This document shows, one piece after another, positions 8,026-15,988 of a stretch of 64,000 nt of DNA (position 1 is the first letter of the stretch; each line of letters opens with the position of its first letter). Both the position numbers and the translations under genes were made by a program. The notes below the pieces were generated by a model. That model did no database searches, was not told where the DNA came from, and saw only the letters and a program-made list of their open reading frames with translations. The stretch is from positions 248,001 to 312,000 of the forward strand of contig JANQRT010000058.1 of NCBI GenBank assembly GCA_028284385.1, in the 5' to 3' direction. This DNA comes from Opitutaceae bacterium (GTDB lineage: Bacteria > Verrucomicrobiota > Verrucomicrobiia > Opitutales > Opitutaceae).

Positions 8026-8883
8026 TTATTCTTTGATGAAAAGCAGTTTCTGGTAGTCGCTCACTGGCTCGTAGCCGATTCGCTTGTAGATGCCATTCGA
8101 AGTTGGATTAGCTAAATCCGCGAATAGGCAGCAGAACCGGGCTCCTCTTTCCAGCATTAGTCGACTAGCCTCGGCAACACAAGCCGTAGCGTAACCTTTT
8201 CCTCGATACTCGGGTGGCGTATAAACCGCATTCACCACTTCGCCCGTTTCGGTTTTCCTGCCGGAAGCCGCCATCGACACTGGCGTTCCCGTTTCGTCGA
8301 TCCAGAGAAAGAAATCTTCTTCGGCTATGGCTTGCCTTACCCTCTTCTCGTGATTCTCGGTTTTCGGACCGTCTCCAATGGCCACCTCGAATGCTTCCAA
8401 CCAGCTGCATAGCAGGGATACATGCTCTTCCTTTGCTGTGATACACTTGCCCAACGCATCCCCTTTGTGCCGAACTTGATCTAGCTGATATATCCGCATT
8501 TTTATGGCTAGTTCCCAATTCTCTCCAGTAGCCTCCCTCCATAGCTCCGCAAAGCTTTCGGTTGTCTCCTTCATGCCAATCACCCCTGGAACCAAAAACT
8601 GACTGGATCTAAGATTGTCCACGATCAATCGAGCTGCATCGGAGTTGAAGGGTTTTCTTGAATACAGATTGACTGGATAACGATGCGTCATCAAGGCCGA
8701 CATGATAGGCTTTCCCTCAAGGACTATTGCTGCGAAGAACGGCGGGTGCTCGCCTGGGCTCCCTTTTGCAGCCATATCTCTTGCAATGCCGATCGGCAGA
8801 TTGTTCAGAGCCTCGTTTTCCATTAGCATTTCCAACGTCGCGTCAAGAAAGGCCTCTGGTCTCTCGAAGATTTCCAGTTTCAT
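8026..8883 (-). CDS. GNAT-family N-acetyltransferase
   Basis: A 285-residue protein with a C-terminal GNAT fold. The acetyl-CoA-binding motif A is 'VNAVYTPPEYRGKGYATAC' (Q/RxxGxG/A), and motif B ends in 'ANPTSNGIYKRIGYEPV'. The N-terminal half (about 1-150) is a degenerate partner domain as in two-domain acetyltransferases. The start at ATG 8881..8883 is fixed by a GGGAGGAAAT ribosome binding site; the in-frame TTG four codons upstream is part of that site. The acceptor substrate is unknown. No linked transporter or biosynthetic gene helps. Confidence 0.8.
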   Translation of the reverse strand: MKLEIFERPEAFLDATLEMLMENEALNNLPIGIARDMAAKGSPGEHPPFFAAIVLEGKPIMSALMTHRYPVNLYSRKPFNSDAARLIVDNLRSSQFLVPGVIGMKETTESFAELWREATGENWELAIKMRIYQLDQVRHKGDALGKCITAKEEHVSLLCSWLEAFEVAIGDGPKTENHEKRVRQAIAEEDFFLWIDETGTPVSMAASGRKTETGEVVNAVYTPPEYRGKGYATACVAEASRLMLERGARFCCLFADLANPTSNGIYKRIGYEPVSDYQKLLFIKE

Positions 8884-8917
8884 ATTTCCTCCCAAACGCG
8901 TTATTGGATAATTCGAG

Positions 8918-10420
8918 CTATGGCTTCAAGGCATATTCCAGAGCATCGATGATTTTTTCAACGGGTTCTATTCCGACGCTCATGCGGATCAAATCGCTAT
9001 CAATGCCAGCTCTGGCCATCAAGTTTCGTCCCTCCTCGCTTTTTATCAAATCGTAATGAGCCAAGTACATGAAGGGTGAAACCAACGTCCGTTTCATTCC
9101 GAAACTTGGGCCTTTCGACAGCGTTAGCTTGTCATGAAAGGCTCTCATTTCTCCTCGTAGTGAAAATGAAATGACACCTCCAACGGCGTCATTAGAACGA
9201 GCGAGAGCTTCGTAAGTCTTCTTCGATTCGTCTTTCTTGGCCCAAAAGACTTTGTCGATAGCCGGGTTTTTTTCGATTCTTTCTACAACTGCTGCAGTAT
9301 TCGAATTGATGATCGGCATCATTTCAGCGTAATCATCAATTTGATACGCAAGCCTTTTAATGTCTCGTTCGTAGGGCTTTTCAACCAGTCTTTGGATTCT
9401 TCCATGCAAGTCTTCCCGGTCCGAACAGTTCCGGGTTACCGCTACGGCTCCCATGCTGACATCTCCCTGATTGGCCGCGTATTTTGTCAAGCTGTTGACG
9501 ATGACATCCGCGTAGGGAGATACATCGACATTGGCTGGCGAATTGATAGTGGGGTCGATCACCAAATAAGCCTCGTACTTTTCCGCCAAGGATTTTAGCG
9601 CAGTCAGATCAGGCGTTTGAATGAGCGGGTTGGTAGGAGCTTCAGTGATGATGCCTGCAAAGTGGCCGGGTCTTTCTTTGAGGACATTTTCCAAAGATTC
9701 CAGATCGAAGACATCGTAAAGATCTACGTTCTCGCTGCTGCTATCCGATAGTTTGTCTAGGATATGCATGGTGTCGGCGTAGAGCCAGCCCAACCGTATC
9801 CAAGATTTCCTGCCACGAGGAGCTTGTATCTCGTTAATCGCTAGAAATGTCGCGTAAATCGCGTTCATTCCGCAATTGGCGAGTATTATCTCCTCCGGAG
9901 TATCTAGGCTGTAGAGCGGCTGGAGAATCTTCCGGATGGTTCCTTCCGGATCGTTGTCCTTGATGTCTTCGTCGTCTGCCTTTTCGAGCAAACCATGCTG
10001 TACGAGGTAGTCCTCCGCCTGACGAGAAGAGAGATAGCCTCCGACATGCGTGAGGAATTGCCGAGCTCTCGTATTCACCTCCTTGTCGATTGGTAATCTT
10101 AAACCTGATACGCCTCCATGTTTTTGAAACTTGAGGCTCGATGTATCGAGATATCTTTCCAAGGAACGAGCCATCTTTTCCGACGACGTAAGCCAAACGG
10201 GTTGTCCCGGTTTATCGAACAATCGTTGCCAATAAGCTTCTATGGCCCTGAGACACTCGTGGACAACAAAGCGCGGATAGCCCGATTTCATCTTTCGTCG
10301 AGCTTCAGGATCGTGTTCCTCGTAGGCGATTACATCCGCCATTTTGGGTATGCTCACAGATACCGCGTGAGGCGTATCGGGGATGCGTGTTCCAAGAGGG
10401 ATTTGTTCGACGGCTGCCAT
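8918..10420 (-). CDS. cystathionine gamma-synthase-like PLP enzyme (long, STR2-like)
   Basis: A fold-type I PLP enzyme of the Cys/Met metabolism family, 500 residues from the ATG at 10418..10420. Visible features are 'NCGMNAIYATFLAI' (cofactor phosphate region), 'TEAPTNPLIQTPDL', 'YLVIDPTINSP' (the Asp that contacts the pyridine ring) and 'VNSLTKYAANQGDVSMGA' with the Schiff-base Lys at about residue 313. Bacterial gamma-synthases and lyases are about 380-400 residues. The roughly 120 extra N-terminal residues resemble the fungal STR2-like branch. Likely role: transsulfuration or direct sulfhydrylation in methionine synthesis. patB and cysE elsewhere in the window belong to the same metabolism. 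Substrate preference is not certain. Confidence 0.75.
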   Translation of the reverse strand: MAAVEQIPLGTRIPDTPHAVSVSIPKMADVIAYEEHDPEARRKMKSGYPRFVVHECLRAIEAYWQRLFDKPGQPVWLTSSEKMARSLERYLDTSSLKFQKHGGVSGLRLPIDKEVNTRARQFLTHVGGYLSSRQAEDYLVQHGLLEKADDEDIKDNDPEGTIRKILQPLYSLDTPEEIILANCGMNAIYATFLAINEIQAPRGRKSWIRLGWLYADTMHILDKLSDSSSENVDLYDVFDLESLENVLKERPGHFAGIITEAPTNPLIQTPDLTALKSLAEKYEAYLVIDPTINSPANVDVSPYADVIVNSLTKYAANQGDVSMGAVAVTRNCSDREDLHGRIQRLVEKPYERDIKRLAYQIDDYAEMMPIINSNTAAVVERIEKNPAIDKVFWAKKDESKKTYEALARSNDAVGGVISFSLRGEMRAFHDKLTLSKGPSFGMKRTLVSPFMYLAHYDLIKSEEGRNLMARAGIDSDLIRMSVGIEPVEKIIDALEYALKP

Positions 10421-10560
10421 GGAGAAGGCTGTCAAAATAGGAGCCGACTTTCCCGTGTCGAGGATTCAGTATTCTTCAAGCAGATTATGACGCTAAATTT
10501 GCGAACTCTTTCTCTCTCAATAGGATTGCTCAAGCAATTGACTCCTTTATTTAGGGTGCA

Positions 10561-11316
10561 ATGAAATTTATCTCCTGGAATGTTAATGGAATTCGAGCCG
10601 CTTCGAAGAAAGGGGCCATGGATTTCTTTAAAAAGAGCAGGGCTGATTTCCTCTGTCTGCAGGAAACTAAAGCGACTGCCGAAATCGTAGAGTCAATGGA
10701 TTGGCAGCGTGGAAGGACGGTTATTGCCAACGAGGCGGTCAAAAAGGGCTATTCAGGAACCGCTATTATAGCCAGGAACCAGCCGATAGCCGTGACCTTC
10801 GGAATCGGAATCGACGAACACGATCAGGAAGGCCGCGTCGTCACGCTCGAATATGACGACTTCTTTTTAATCACGGTTTATACTCCAAATTCGCAGGACG
10901 GACTCCGCCGCCTTGCTTATCGACAGGTTTGGGATCGCGACTTTCTGGCCTATGCCAAGAATCTGGAAAAACGAAAGCCGGTTATTTTTTGCGGCGATCT
11001 CAATGTGGCCCATACCGAAGACGATCTCGCTCGCCCCAAGAGCAATCATAAGAACGCTGGTTTCACCGATGAAGAGCGGGCGGACTTCGATAGTATCGTT
11101 TCGTCAGGATTTGTGGATACGTTCCGGGAGTTCACATCCGGCAATGGCCACTATTCCTGGTGGAGCTACCGAGGGGGCGCTCGGGAGCGAAATGTCGGGT
11201 GGCGTATCGATTATTTCATGATATCAGAGGCGTTGCGCCCTCGATTGAAATCGGCCAGGATTCTTTCCGACATCCACGGGTCGGATCATTGCCCCATCGA
11301 AATGGTCCTCGACTAG
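10561..11316 (+). CDS. xthA: exodeoxyribonuclease III / AP endonuclease
   Basis: A 251-residue class II AP endonuclease of the ExoIII family, acting in base-excision repair. The family motifs are intact: 'MKFISWNVNGIRA', 'LQETKA' (metal-binding Glu), 'VYTPNSQDG', 'FCGDLNVAH' (catalytic D/N), 'YSWWSYR', 'WRIDYFM' and 'GSDHCPI' (catalytic D-H). Length is normal. The gene stands alone and its stop overlaps by 4 nt the convergent stop of a small membrane-protein gene. Confidence 0.95.
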   Translation: MKFISWNVNGIRAASKKGAMDFFKKSRADFLCLQETKATAEIVESMDWQRGRTVIANEAVKKGYSGTAIIARNQPIAVTFGIGIDEHDQEGRVVTLEYDDFFLITVYTPNSQDGLRRLAYRQVWDRDFLAYAKNLEKRKPVIFCGDLNVAHTEDDLARPKSNHKNAGFTDEERADFDSIVSSGFVDTFREFTSGNGHYSWWSYRGGARERNVGWRIDYFMISEALRPRLKSARILSDIHGSDHCPIEMVLD

Positions 11317-11639
11317 GATTCGGGCTTCTCTTCTTCACTGTCGGCAGAGTCTGGATCTTCGGAAATTGGAATGCCTTCGTAATGATATCCGAAGTCAGCT
11401 CTTTTGAATTCTCGCGGAGATCTGATGAATTTGCCGAAAAGCCCTCCAAGGGCGGCTCCCAAAGCAAGGCCTAGCAGAAGCCCCACATGCGGGCTTTTTT
11501 CCAAAGCTGCAGCCAGACAGAAGCCCAGGGCGATACCGCAAGCCATGCCGAATCCCGATCCCATAGGAACACTGGATCGAGTGCGCGAATATCTTTCTCT
11601 TACCCGTTCAGACCTGCGAGTTATCAGTAAATCATCCAT
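11313..11639 (-). CDS. small glycine-rich membrane protein
   Basis: A 108-residue hypothetical protein. The centre holds two hydrophobic, glycine-rich segments ('GMACGIALGFCLAAAL' and 'VGLLLGLALGAALGGLFG') of the glycine-zipper type, flanked by a basic N-terminus and a very acidic C-terminal tail ('SEDPDSADSEEEKPES'). It probably sits in the inner membrane as a hairpin. No family was recognised. It is convergent with xthA with a 4-nt overlap of stops. Confidence 0.6.
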   Translation of the reverse strand: MDDLLITRRSERVRERYSRTRSSVPMGSGFGMACGIALGFCLAAALEKSPHVGLLLGLALGAALGGLFGKFIRSPREFKRADFGYHYEGIPISEDPDSADSEEEKPES

Positions 11640-11814
11640 TTCAGCCCAGAGCTTTTACAATGTATTTACTATACCGCTCGAGCTTTGAATGTCCATCCTC
11701 GATTGGCCTTCAATGACTATCGGGAAATGGATTAGGGTCGCACGTTTAGCCCCTGCGAGGTGTAGATCAGGCAGCAAATTTCTGTGCTTGATATGATTTA
11801 GCTGTGTCCCTCGC

Positions 11815-13545
11815 CTAGGACGCTTCCTCGTAAAGTTTTTCTCCTCTCTGGAGGCGCTTGGCGATGTCTATCATGTTGGACTGACCTCTTGGGGTTGGGG
11901 CATGAGCTGCAAGATGGCGGGCAACACCCGCAATGATAGGCTCGACCTCATTGGCTCCGTCCCAAAGCTGCCCTTGAACCGCTGCCGCTTCCACAGACTG
12001 CAGTTTATGGAAATCGAAATCCTCTCGCAGAGTCGCTGCCGCCAGAGCGTCGATCAGGTCTGGCAACGATTTTCCAGCTCGATAAGCGGCAACCGCCTGC
12101 TCCGGAAAGGCTCTCCAAGAGCCCTTTTCATTGAGCGTATCCAAGAGTTTCCGTTCCCAATTAGGTTCGTTTCGATAAGCTTGCACCAATTCTTCGCTCG
12201 GGTCGGGAAGTTTCGGGGCTGGGATATTGAGAAAGCGATCTTGGAATACGGAAAGCGCCGCGTGCAGAAGTCCGCGGGCGCTTTGCAGGCTATCGTTGCG
12301 TAAGATGGATTTGTATACGGCGTTTGCGAAATTGAGAGTGTGGACTGGGGCAAACCAATCGGCGATATCATTGCCTTCCGGAAACTGGGCCAGTCTCAAG
12401 GCCGCCACGTAGGCTATCTCCCTTGCGATTTTCAAGGGATGGGCATTTGATCGCAGGAGTTCTAGAATATCATCCACAATGGCTTGGGGATCTTCTCCAA
12501 GAAGGCAGGCCCTTAGTTCACTCAGATCTGTATCCGAATATTGGTTATCGTCCTTCCAAGTCGCTTCCAGTTGCTCTTCTGCCGTTCTGAGTATGGAAAC
12601 GAGGTCCATGGGGCTTCGCCAACCGCTCTTTTCCTCCTCTCCTCTGGCGTTTACTACGGTTGGGATGATGAGTGGAAATAGGTTTTTCGACATCTCTCCT
12701 TCAAGGGAGGCATCTATTTCGAAGGCTTTGTTGACGAAATCAAGATCGTGTCCGGAACTCGAATACACACGATTATGCAAGGCTCCAAAGAGCATGTCGG
12801 ACAGATTGCCATTACTCGTCTGCTCAAGCTGAGTGAGAAGGGTGCGTTCCGCTCCATTCCTATGCCGAGTCAAAGCCCATTGTTTAAACCATTCGCCGAG
12901 TCTTTCCGGCTGAAAATCCACGTTTTCGAGAGCTTGCCGTTCTCGTCGGGCAGGACGGTTTTCGCAGTTCGAAGCCACTTGTTTGGCTGCCTTGCAAAGA
13001 GCTCTTGTTCGTGTGTTTTCCTTCAGTTGATCCCAAAGGTTTATGGTCATTGCCAGCATGGTCATCCCATCGGACCAGGTTTCATGATTTCTCGAGCCGA
13101 ATTTGGCGATCTGCTTGGCAATTTCCAGATGACTCTTTTCTGCCTGCAACAGTCCGATGATCGATTTGTAGATAATAATGCTGATATTCTGTTCGAGTCC
13201 TTGCTCCAATCGCTTCTGGTAGTAGTCAGTGGTCGGTTTTTTCCTCGGAGTATCTTCGACTAACACTTTTTCGCCGTCGATTTCCACCTGATAACTTGGT
13301 ATGTCGTCCGCGAATAAATCAAAGGCGCAACCGCTTTGAGCGTCGAACCGAGCGTGATGCCAATGGCAAGTGAGGATACCGTCCTTAATCGTGCCTTTGC
13401 TCAGGGGAAATCCCATGTGGGGACATCGGTTGTCCACGGCATGAATGGCATCTCCATTTTTAATGAGCAGTATGGTGTGGTTGGCGACCTTGACGGTCTT
13501 GAAGTTCGATGAGGTGAAATCGGAAAGAAGAGCGACTTGTTGCAT
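11815..13545 (-). CDS. Rieske [2Fe-2S] protein with large helical C-terminal domain
   Basis: A 576-residue protein. The first ~95 residues form a Rieske ferredoxin-like domain with both cluster motifs, C41-x-H43 ('RCPHMGFPLSKG') and C60-x2-H63 ('TCHWHHARFDAQSG'). The remaining ~480 residues are alpha-helical and contain scattered His residues ('GSRNHETWSDGMTML', 'FGALHNRVYSSSGHD', 'FAPVHTLNFANAVY'). I do not recognise this domain with confidence. It might be a catalytic partner (oxygenase-like or questin-oxidase-like) fed by the Rieske centre. No signal peptide or membrane segment is visible. It is divergent from a SufR-like Fe-S regulator over a 103-bp gap with two palindromes, which suggests Fe-S or redox control. 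Confidence 0.75.
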   Translation of the reverse strand: MQQVALLSDFTSSNFKTVKVANHTILLIKNGDAIHAVDNRCPHMGFPLSKGTIKDGILTCHWHHARFDAQSGCAFDLFADDIPSYQVEIDGEKVLVEDTPRKKPTTDYYQKRLEQGLEQNISIIIYKSIIGLLQAEKSHLEIAKQIAKFGSRNHETWSDGMTMLAMTINLWDQLKENTRTRALCKAAKQVASNCENRPARRERQALENVDFQPERLGEWFKQWALTRHRNGAERTLLTQLEQTSNGNLSDMLFGALHNRVYSSSGHDLDFVNKAFEIDASLEGEMSKNLFPLIIPTVVNARGEEEKSGWRSPMDLVSILRTAEEQLEATWKDDNQYSDTDLSELRACLLGEDPQAIVDDILELLRSNAHPLKIAREIAYVAALRLAQFPEGNDIADWFAPVHTLNFANAVYKSILRNDSLQSARGLLHAALSVFQDRFLNIPAPKLPDPSEELVQAYRNEPNWERKLLDTLNEKGSWRAFPEQAVAAYRAGKSLPDLIDALAAATLREDFDFHKLQSVEAAAVQGQLWDGANEVEPIIAGVARHLAAHAPTPRGQSNMIDIAKRLQRGEKLYEEAS

Positions 13546-13577
13546 GGGTAGATGCTAGGATACGTTGATTGAGGATT

Positions 13578-13605
13578 TATAAATAAAGAAAATTCTTTAT
13601 TTATA
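13578..13605. promoter_or_regulatory. perfect palindrome, candidate operator 1
   Basis: Arms TATAAATAAAGAA and TTCTTTATTTATA (13 bp each, perfect) flank a central AA. It lies 33 nt upstream of the Rieske gene start and 44 nt upstream of the regulator start, where a repressor could control both. Its core AAGAAAATTCTTTATT recurs in the second site. Confidence 0.6.
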
Positions 13606-13622
13606 GAATTGGCTGGACAAAT

Positions 13623-13646
13623 TTAATCAAGAAAATTCTTTATTAA
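13623..13646. promoter_or_regulatory. imperfect palindrome, candidate operator 2 (autoregulation)
   Basis: The core AAGAAAATTCTTTATT is repeated here, centred on AA at 13634-13635; inner arms of 5 bp are perfect and outer bases mostly pair. It ends 2 nt before the regulator's ATG and occupies the place where a ribosome binding site would be. This fits autorepression and possibly a leaderless or very short-leader transcript. Confidence 0.5.
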
Positions 13647-13648
13647 TC

Positions 13649-14311
13649 ATGCCACTTAAAGACGGCAGCTACAAAGGGCCCCATTGGGCGACGCGTCGGG
13701 CTATCTTGGAACTGCTTAAGCGGCGGGGGTCGCAATCCTCTGCGGAGATGGCTGATGAATTGGGCGTATCCTCTATGGCAGTACGCCAGCACCTACAGGA
13801 ACTTGAGCAAGCTGGCGATGTGGTCTCGAATGACGAATCCCGCGGCGTGGGGCGCCCGACAAAGATCTGGGGTCTGACAAATCAAGCGGAGAGGCACTTT
13901 CCTGATCGCCATCGAGATTTGATGCTCGACCTCATCAACAGTGTGAAAGAGGTCATGGGGCAGGCGGGGATGGATAAGCTGTTAAGCCAAAGGGCCAAGG
14001 AACAGATTTCCGTTTATTCGAAAAGGGTTCAATCTCGCTCTAAGCTTAAACAAAAGGTCGACGAGCTGGCCGACATTCGTTCAGAAGAAGGTTATATGGC
14101 CGAAACGCAACTCGAGTCGGAAAACTCGGTGTTGCTGATCGAGAATCACTGCCCCATCTGTTCGGCTGCGGAGTCGTGCGTAGGACTTTGTTCTGTGGAA
14201 CTAGACGTATTTAAGAAAACGCTTGGGAAAAGCGTTTCCGTTGAACGGGTGGAACATATGATTTCCGGCGACAGGCGTTGCGCTTATCGCATTAAGAAAG
14301 TCGTTTCCTAA
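13649..14311 (+). CDS. SufR-like Fe-S-sensing transcriptional regulator
   Basis: A 220-residue regulator. The N-terminal winged helix ('TRRAILELLKRRGSQSSAEM', then 'LGVSSMAVRQHLQEL', 'RGVGRPTKIW') is of the ArsR/SufR type. The C-terminal domain carries cysteines at 168, 171, 177, 181 and 211 in 'HCPICSAAESCVGLCSVEL' and 'SGDRRCAYRI', closely matching the cluster-binding tail of SufR-type repressors. It likely binds an Fe-S cluster and responds to iron or oxidative status. It is divergent from the Rieske gene. Two palindromes sharing one core lie between them, the second against its own start. No suf genes are in the window, so it is not necessarily the suf regulator. Confidence 0.8.
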   Translation: MPLKDGSYKGPHWATRRAILELLKRRGSQSSAEMADELGVSSMAVRQHLQELEQAGDVVSNDESRGVGRPTKIWGLTNQAERHFPDRHRDLMLDLINSVKEVMGQAGMDKLLSQRAKEQISVYSKRVQSRSKLKQKVDELADIRSEEGYMAETQLESENSVLLIENHCPICSAAESCVGLCSVELDVFKKTLGKSVSVERVEHMISGDRRCAYRIKKVVS

Positions 14312-15162
14312 GACTGTTTTGCTTCCTGTGTTAGAAAATCAACGACAGTATTCTCATTATTGCTTCCCAGTACTTTTGTCGCCATATCCTTCAGAGCTGG
14401 AATTGCGTTGGCTGTCGCATAACTGCGATGGGCAGCCTCAAAAAGAGGAATATCATTAGCCTCGTCCCCAAAGACGACTATTTCTTCCGTTTCTTTGGCG
14501 AAATTTTGTTGAATCGTTTTAACGCCCTCAGCTTTTGTCGCTTTGGCATCGCATATTGTCAGCCAGAACCATCCTGGCGTATAGCGATTTTCAAATAGTG
14601 TCATGACAATTTGATTACAAAATGCTTCTGAAAGCGCTTCATACAATGCTCTGAGTTTGTTCTCTCGGTTGATAACGTTGAGACAAGCTACATGTTCATC
14701 TAATTGATTCAGAAGATCATCGGTCTGATTCAATCTTGGATCTCCCTGCTGCTTTCGAGATTCCACGTAAAGCTCTATTCCCTCATTTGAATAACTTTCG
14801 AAGTGCAGCTTATCGCTTTCGCCATTGAAAGTAGACATGACAGGTTGCGCATCGAATTTATCACACAACTTGAAAATGCTTTCGGTAGTGATCGTGTCCA
14901 GTTCATTAATAACTAAGTGCTCGCCTGTATCTAAATTGCTGATAAAGCCTCCATTGATTTCAATTACGGGCAGGTGTAATTTTAAACCTTCTAGCTTTTC
15001 CTGTATGGAAATGACGCTTCTGGCGCTGGCTACCGTGAACTGCATGCCGGCATTTATCAATTCTTGTAATTGAAATATGGATTCGTTTGTCAGATAAGCC
15101 CTGTCATCGAGAAGCGTTCCGTCTAGATCCGACACATAGAGCGTTCTAGGCAATATAGGCAT
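14308..15162 (-). CDS. HAD superfamily Cof-type phosphatase
   Basis: A 284-residue haloacid-dehalogenase-like hydrolase of the Cof/YbhA type (subclass IIB). Motif I is 'YVSDLDGTLLDDRAYL' with the nucleophilic Asp. Motif II is a Ser in 'FTVASARSV'. The motif III Lys lies in 'ATKAEGVK', and motif IV is 'VVFGDEANDIPLFEAA'. Such enzymes dephosphorylate sugar phosphates or flavin precursors; the substrate is unknown. The ATG at 15160..15162 removes a 12-residue extension that would begin with TTG. Its stop overlaps by 4 nt the convergent stop of the SufR-like gene. Confidence 0.85.
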   Translation of the reverse strand: MPILPRTLYVSDLDGTLLDDRAYLTNESIFQLQELINAGMQFTVASARSVISIQEKLEGLKLHLPVIEINGGFISNLDTGEHLVINELDTITTESIFKLCDKFDAQPVMSTFNGESDKLHFESYSNEGIELYVESRKQQGDPRLNQTDDLLNQLDEHVACLNVINRENKLRALYEALSEAFCNQIVMTLFENRYTPGWFWLTICDAKATKAEGVKTIQQNFAKETEEIVVFGDEANDIPLFEAAHRSYATANAIPALKDMATKVLGSNNENTVVDFLTQEAKQS

Positions 15163-15272
15163 GAAACGAGCCAAAAAAGAGCTTGGTCTCAAGGTCAACT
15201 AGTAGTTCCCAGATGCAACAGCTACTCCATCTGATTCGCGATCAGCGTCAGAATAAAGCCTTGATTGGAGTT

Positions 15273-15794
15273 TTATCGCTTTTCCGAAAGGAGCAGGTCC
15301 GCGAAGATCGGAAACCCCTCAACCTCGAAAGTGAACCTGAACTGATCGGCGGTGCCAGCCGTGCTGATGGCCATGCGTTTTCCCTGGACGACCGTGGGAA
15401 TGGTCAAGGTCGACGGAAGTCCGAGGTCCGCCATGCAGTTTTTAAACGTTCCAGCAAACATGTTGGTGAGCTCTCCACAGACGTCTCTTACCGTTTCGTC
15501 TTCCAATTCGCCCATGTCGATCGCCGTAATCTCATGGGCCGCCGTGTAGGCGAAGCGATCTCCCATAAAGAGATAGCATACTCCGTTAATCTCGCCGGCA
15601 AAGCCTACCGAGGATGCGAACATGCGAGTTGAGGAGTCCTTGGCTGGATCGATTTTCGGACTGAAAGCCTGTTTGCCTGAATAGGATTCGTGTCCTTTGA
15701 ATTCGCAATTCCAGCCAATCATGGTGTCTACCACTTTAATCAGCGAATCGGATAGGAATTCGTGTATTCTCTCTACGGGAATGGAAACAGGCAT
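15273..15794 (-). CDS. CheX-like phosphatase domain protein
   Basis: A 173-residue protein of the CheC/CheX/FliY phosphatase family. The signature ExxN helix appears in 'DVCGELTNMFAGTFKN', and the fold is otherwise as in CheX ('GVCYLFMGDRFAYTAAHEI', 'TLTIPTVVQGKRM'). CheX removes phosphate from CheY-type receivers. No chemotaxis, flagellar or receiver-domain genes lie nearby, so it stands alone. It could act on a distant receiver or in a non-chemotaxis two-component system. Confidence 0.8.
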   Translation of the reverse strand: MPVSIPVERIHEFLSDSLIKVVDTMIGWNCEFKGHESYSGKQAFSPKIDPAKDSSTRMFASSVGFAGEINGVCYLFMGDRFAYTAAHEITAIDMGELEDETVRDVCGELTNMFAGTFKNCMADLGLPSTLTIPTVVQGKRMAISTAGTADQFRFTFEVEGFPIFADLLLSEKR

Positions 15795-15988
15795 TCTAAA
15801 GTCGTCGTATTTATAAGTTAGATGCCTGAAATCGACCGCATCTTTTTAGTGGAATTGTTTGTAGATCGGCTTGGGATAAGCATCAACTGGGATTTCAAAA
15901 GAGTTATCGGAGTAAGAGCCTTCAACTTAGAGATTTACAGAGGCGTTTGACCAAAAGTTTACTGCAAGTTTGAGGGCTTGATTGCAAG

